DNA from: Nocardioides faecalis
GTDB taxonomy: Bacteria > Actinomycetota > Actinomycetes > Propionibacteriales > Nocardioidaceae
Length of the DNA stretch: 64,000 nt
Direction of reading: 5' to 3'
NCBI RefSeq assembly: GCF_018388425.1
Contig: NZ_CP074406.1
Coordinates: 1,674,001 to 1,738,000 of the forward strand
In this document: positions 61,520 through 64,000 of the stretch, piece by piece
Position numbering within the stretch: position 1 is the first letter of the stretch
Layout of the letters: each line of letters starts with the position of its first letter
Notes under the pieces: generated by a model
The model's database searches: none
What the model was told of the DNA's origin: nothing
The model's input: the letters and a program-made list of their open reading frames with translations, nothing else
Made by a program: the position numbers and the translations under genes

Positions 61520-62194
61520 GTGTTGGAGCGCTTCAAGGAGTTCTGGGGCGGGACCGTCCTCTTCCCGTTCGTGCGGCTGTTCCTGCGGCTGGGCATCAGC
61601 CCGGACGCGGTGACGCTGGTCGGCACGATCGGTGTGTGCGCGGGCGCGCTGATCTTCTTCCCCCAGGGCCACCTGCTCATCGGGGTCCTGGTGATCACGG
61701 CGTTCGTGTTCAGCGACCTCATCGACGGCCGGATGGCCCGCGAGCTCGGCCGGAAGTCCCGCTTCGGTGCGTTCTGGGACTCCACGCTCGACCGGATCGG
61801 CGACGGTGCGGTCTTCGGCGGCCTGGCGCTGTACTTCGCCGGCCTCACCGACCACGACGGTGCCTCCGACCTCTACCTCTGCCTCGCGCTGTGGTGCCTG
61901 GTCATGGGATCGGTGACCTCCTACGCCCGCGCCCGCGCCGAGTCCCTGGGGATGGACGCCAAGGGCGGCATCGCGGAGCGCTCCGATCGGCTCGTGTCGA
62001 TCCTGGTGATGACCGGTCTCAGCGCGATCTTCGACCTGCCGGTCCTGATGTACGTGACGCTGTGGGTGCTGGCCGCCGCCACCGCCTACACCGTGGTGTT
62101 CCGGGTGGCGAAGGTCTACCGCCAGGCCCGCAAGCTGGACGCCGCCGACGCCGCTGCCGCGCCGGGGGAGAGCGCCCCCGAGACGCACTCGTGA
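61520..62194 (+). CDS. pgsA: CDP-alcohol phosphatidyltransferase (phosphatidylinositol phosphate synthase type)
   Basis: A 224-residue integral membrane enzyme with about six helices. The signature DLIDGRMARELG ... GAFWDSTLDRIGD contains the metal-binding Asp residues. In this gene neighbourhood of actinobacteria it makes phosphatidylinositol phosphate from CDP-diacylglycerol. GTG 61520 may be leaderless, since TAGGTT at 61506-61511 lies 8 bases upstream. In mycobacteria acyltransferase and mannosyltransferase genes follow; here pdxS follows after 29 bases. Confidence 0.88.
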   Translation: MLERFKEFWGGTVLFPFVRLFLRLGISPDAVTLVGTIGVCAGALIFFPQGHLLIGVLVITAFVFSDLIDGRMARELGRKSRFGAFWDSTLDRIGDGAVFGGLALYFAGLTDHDGASDLYLCLALWCLVMGSVTSYARARAESLGMDAKGGIAERSDRLVSILVMTGLSAIFDLPVLMYVTLWVLAAATAYTVVFRVAKVYRQARKLDAADAAAAPGESAPETHS

Positions 62195-62211
62195 ACAGCG
62201 TTCGGGAGTCC

Positions 62212-62217
62212 TAGACT
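62212..62217 (+). promoter_or_regulatory. -10 element of a leaderless pdxS promoter
   Basis: TAGACT ends 6 bases before ATG 62224, so transcription should start at or next to the ATG. No ribosome-binding site is present between. Confidence 0.55.
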
Positions 62218-62223
62218 CGCTTC

Positions 62224-63114
62224 ATGAGCGAGCAGGAGCACGGCACCACCCGGGTCAAGCGCGGCATGGCCGAGATGCTGAAGGGCGGCGTGATCATGGA
62301 CGTGGTCACCCCCGAGCAGGCCAAGATCGCCGAGGACGCCGGAGCCGTCGCCGTGATGGCGCTCGAGCGGGTCCCCGCCGACATCCGCGCCCAGGGCGGG
62401 GTGTCGCGGATGAGCGACCCCGACATGATCGACGGCATCATCGAGGCCGTCTCGATCCCGGTGATGGCCAAGGCCCGGATCGGCCACTTCGCCGAGGCGC
62501 AGGTCCTGCAGGCCCTCGGCGTGGACTACATCGACGAGTCCGAGGTGCTCACCCCGGCCGACTACGCCCACCACATCGACAAGTGGTCCTTCACCGTGCC
62601 GTTCGTGTGTGGCGCCACCAACCTCGGCGAGGCGCTGCGTCGGATCACCGAGGGCGCGGCGATGATCCGCTCCAAGGGCGAGGCCGGCACCGGCGACGTG
62701 TCCAACGCGGTGACCCACATGCGCACCATCCGCACCGAGCTGCGCCGCCTCAGCGTGCTCTCCGACGACGAGCTGTACGTCGCCGCGAAGGAGCTCCAGG
62801 CGCCGTACGACCTGGTCGTGGAGGTGGCGCGCAGCGGCAAGCTGCCGGTCGTGCTGTTCACCGCCGGCGGCATCGCCACCCCGGCGGACGCCGCGATGAT
62901 GATGCAGCTCGGCGCCGAGGGCGTCTTCGTGGGCTCGGGCATCTTCAAGTCCGGCAACCCCGCCCAGCGGGCCGAGGCGATCGTCAAGGCGACCACCTTC
63001 TTCGACGACGCCGACGTGGTCGCGAAGGTCTCGCGCGGCCTGGGTGAGGCGATGGTCGGGATCAACGTCGACGAGATCCCGCAGCCGCACCGTCTCGCCG
63101 AACGTGGCTGGTAG
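62224..63114 (+). CDS. pdxS: Pyridoxal 5'-phosphate synthase, lyase subunit
   Basis: A 296-residue TIM-barrel enzyme forming PLP from ribose 5-phosphate, glyceraldehyde 3-phosphate and ammonia from Pdx[21 protein letters not shown], the active Lys in [21 protein letters not shown]-type [10 protein letters not shown] and the phosphate-binding [15 protein letters not shown] are all visible. It overlaps pdxT by 11 bases. Confidence 0.97.
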   Translation: MSEQEHGTTRVKRGMAEMLKGGVIMDVVTPEQAKIAEDAGAVAVMALERVPADIRAQGGVSRMSDPDMIDGIIEAVSIPVMAKARIGHFAEAQVLQALGVDYIDESEVLTPADYAHHIDKWSFTVPFVCGATNLGEALRRITEGAAMIRSKGEAGTGDVSNAVTHMRTIRTELRRLSVLSDDELYVAAKELQAPYDLVVEVARSGKLPVVLFTAGGIATPADAAMMMQLGAEGVFVGSGIFKSGNPAQRAEAIVKATTFFDDADVVAKVSRGLGEAMVGINVDEIPQPHRLAERGW

Positions 63115-63691
63115 CCGCCCCACCGTCGGCGTCTTCGCGCTGCAGGGCGACGTCCGCGAGCACCTGCACACTCTCGCCGCGCTCGGCGCGACCGCGATCG
63201 CGGTACGACGGCCCGCCGAGCTCGAGGACTGCGACGCCCTCGTCCTGCCGGGCGGGGAGTCGACCACCATGGCCAAGCTCGCCCGCACCTTCGACCTGCT
63301 CGAGCCGCTGCGCGAGCGCGTCGCCGGCGGGATGCCGACCTTCGGCACCTGCGCCGGGATGATCCTGCTCGCCGACGAGATCAGCGGCGGCGCCGCCGGC
63401 CAGGAGACCATCGGTGGGCTCGACGTCACCGTGCGCCGCAACGCCTTCGGCCGCCAGGTCGACTCGTTCGAGGCGGCCCTTCCCTTCGCGGGTCTGGAGG
63501 AGCCGGTGCACGCCGTCTTCATCCGGGCGCCCTGGGTCGAGCGGGCGGGGGAGGGCGTCGAGGTGCTCGCCACCGCGCACGACCACCCGGTCGCCGTACG
63601 ACAGGGGCACCTGATGGCGACGTCGTTCCATCCCGAGGTCGACGGGGACGGGCGGGTGCACCGGATCTTCGTCGAGCTGCTCGGGCGATAG
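63104..63691 (+). CDS. pdxT: Pyridoxal 5'-phosphate synthase, glutaminase subunit
   Basis: A 195-residue class I glutaminase that feeds ammonia to Pdx[26 protein letters not shown], catalytic Cys in [10 protein letters not shown] and the His/Glu pair in [10 protein letters not shown] are present. GTG 63104 lies inside the end of pdxS. Confidence 0.96.
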   Translation: MAGSRPTVGVFALQGDVREHLHTLAALGATAIAVRRPAELEDCDALVLPGGESTTMAKLARTFDLLEPLRERVAGGMPTFGTCAGMILLADEISGGAAGQETIGGLDVTVRRNAFGRQVDSFEAALPFAGLEEPVHAVFIRAPWVERAGEGVEVLATAHDHPVAVRQGHLMATSFHPEVDGDGRVHRIFVELLGR

Positions 63692-63694
63692 ACT
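63689..63694 (+). promoter_or_regulatory. -10 element upstream of yebC
   Basis: TAGACT overlaps the pdxT stop and lies 64 bases before the yebC ATG, giving yebC its own promoter in addition to read-through. Confidence 0.4.
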
Positions 63695-63758
63695 TCCTCG
63701 TTGTCCGCGTTGCGGAGCCGTCGCCGAATGATCGCCTAAGGGAACGGAAGAGGTACTG

Positions 63759-64000
63759 ATGTCGGGCCACTCCAAGTGGGCAACCACGAAGCACAAGAAG
63801 GCGGCGATCGACGCCAAGCGCGGCAAGCTCTTCGCCAAGCTGATCAAGAACATCGAGATCGCGGCGAAGATGGGCGGCCCCGACCCTTCCGGCAACCCCA
63901 CGCTGTACGACGCCATCCAGAAGGCGAAGAAGCAGTCGGTGCCCAACAAGAACATCGACTCCGCGGTCAAGCGCGGCGGTGGCCTCGAGGGTGGCGGCGT
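63759..64000 (+). CDS. YebC/PmpR-family protein (partial)
   Basis: The first 80 residues of a YebC/TACO1 protein: [55 protein letters not shown]. The family has about 250 residues and acts in translation of proline-rich stretches or as a regulator. ATG 63759 follows GGAACGGAAGAGG. It is cut by the window end. In actinobacteria ruvC, ruvA and ruvB normally follow. Confidence 0.95.
   Translation, partial: MSGHSKWATTKHKKAAIDAKRGKLFAKLIKNIEIAAKMGGPDPSGNPTLYDAIQKAKKQSVPNKNIDSAVKRGGGLEGGG

Noticed and set aside
57761..62188. Very long minus-strand open frame (about 1,475 codons) opposite thrS to pgsA
   Set aside because: It is the high-GC shadow of five well-recognised plus-strand genes; its translation is low-complexity Val/Gly/Arg/His-rich and has no domain.
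1..64000. CRISPR array, rRNA or tRNA genes
   Set aside because: I saw no regularly spaced direct repeats of 25-40 bases and no convincing tRNA cloverleaf or rRNA segment, including at the integrase border where a tRNA target was expected.

Overview
The window is high-GC actinobacterial chromosome. Its right end carries a compact housekeeping block (thrS, a HIT hydrolase, a PgsA-type phosphatidyltransferase, pdxS, pdxT, yebC) of the kind seen in Nocardioides-like members of the Propionibacteriales; the genus is an inference. Positions 1 to about 53,113 are foreign: a degraded integrative and conjugative element (ICE) that abuts the 3' end of a zinc alcohol dehydrogenase gene through a broken tyrosine integrase (51,966-53,113). 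Positions 53,114-64,000 are core chromosome with every gene intact.

Layout of the element. 330-4,783: accessory ICE genes (excisionase-like HTH proteins, single-stranded-DNA binding protein, DUF4913-like protein, a small zinc ribbon, a small membrane protein). 5,172-13,863: insertion-sequence territory with an intact IS256-family copy (9-bp target duplication), an intact IS21-family copy (5-bp duplication), IS3 and IS110 fragments, a lipoprotein, and decayed Lsr2-like and DUF4209-like genes. 13,860-22,796 (minus strand): the conjugation module, with DUF6112 proteins, a TrbL-like membrane protein, an SCO6880-like protein, a VirB4-like ATPase and ArdC. Most of these carry frameshifts, two of them caused by exact 8- and 10-bp tandem duplications. 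17,768-19,348 is an unrelated cargo gene sitting inside that module.

22,905-28,368 is a second cargo block: an XRE regulator plus HNH nuclease, facing an overlapping four-gene operon with an ADP-ribosylglycohydrolase fused to a tyrosine phosphatase, an ADP-ribosylglycohydrolase-like protein lacking its metal-binding Asp pair, and a frameshifted Cas4-like nuclease. 28,275-34,265 returns to ICE backbone: a primase-polymerase, a palindromic repeat cluster, a membrane-anchored protein, and a MobF relaxase that keeps only its helicase half.

34,299-51,408 is the most interesting part. Ten genes, all intact and most overlapping by 1-4 bases, form two divergent operons. The minus-strand operon is a Type III restriction-modification pair (mod, res) plus a HelD/UvrD-like helicase with an embedded nuclease. 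The plus-strand operon encodes a Cas4-like Fe-S nuclease, an unknown protein, a UPF1/Dna2-like SF1 helicase, a C2H2 zinc-finger protein, a coiled-coil protein, an Hsp70-like ATPase with a C-terminal Cys cluster, and a second coiled-coil protein. I do not recognise this combination as a named defence system. It stays frameshift-free while the surrounding conjugation genes have collapsed, which suggests that the host retains it for its own benefit, most likely as anti-phage defence.
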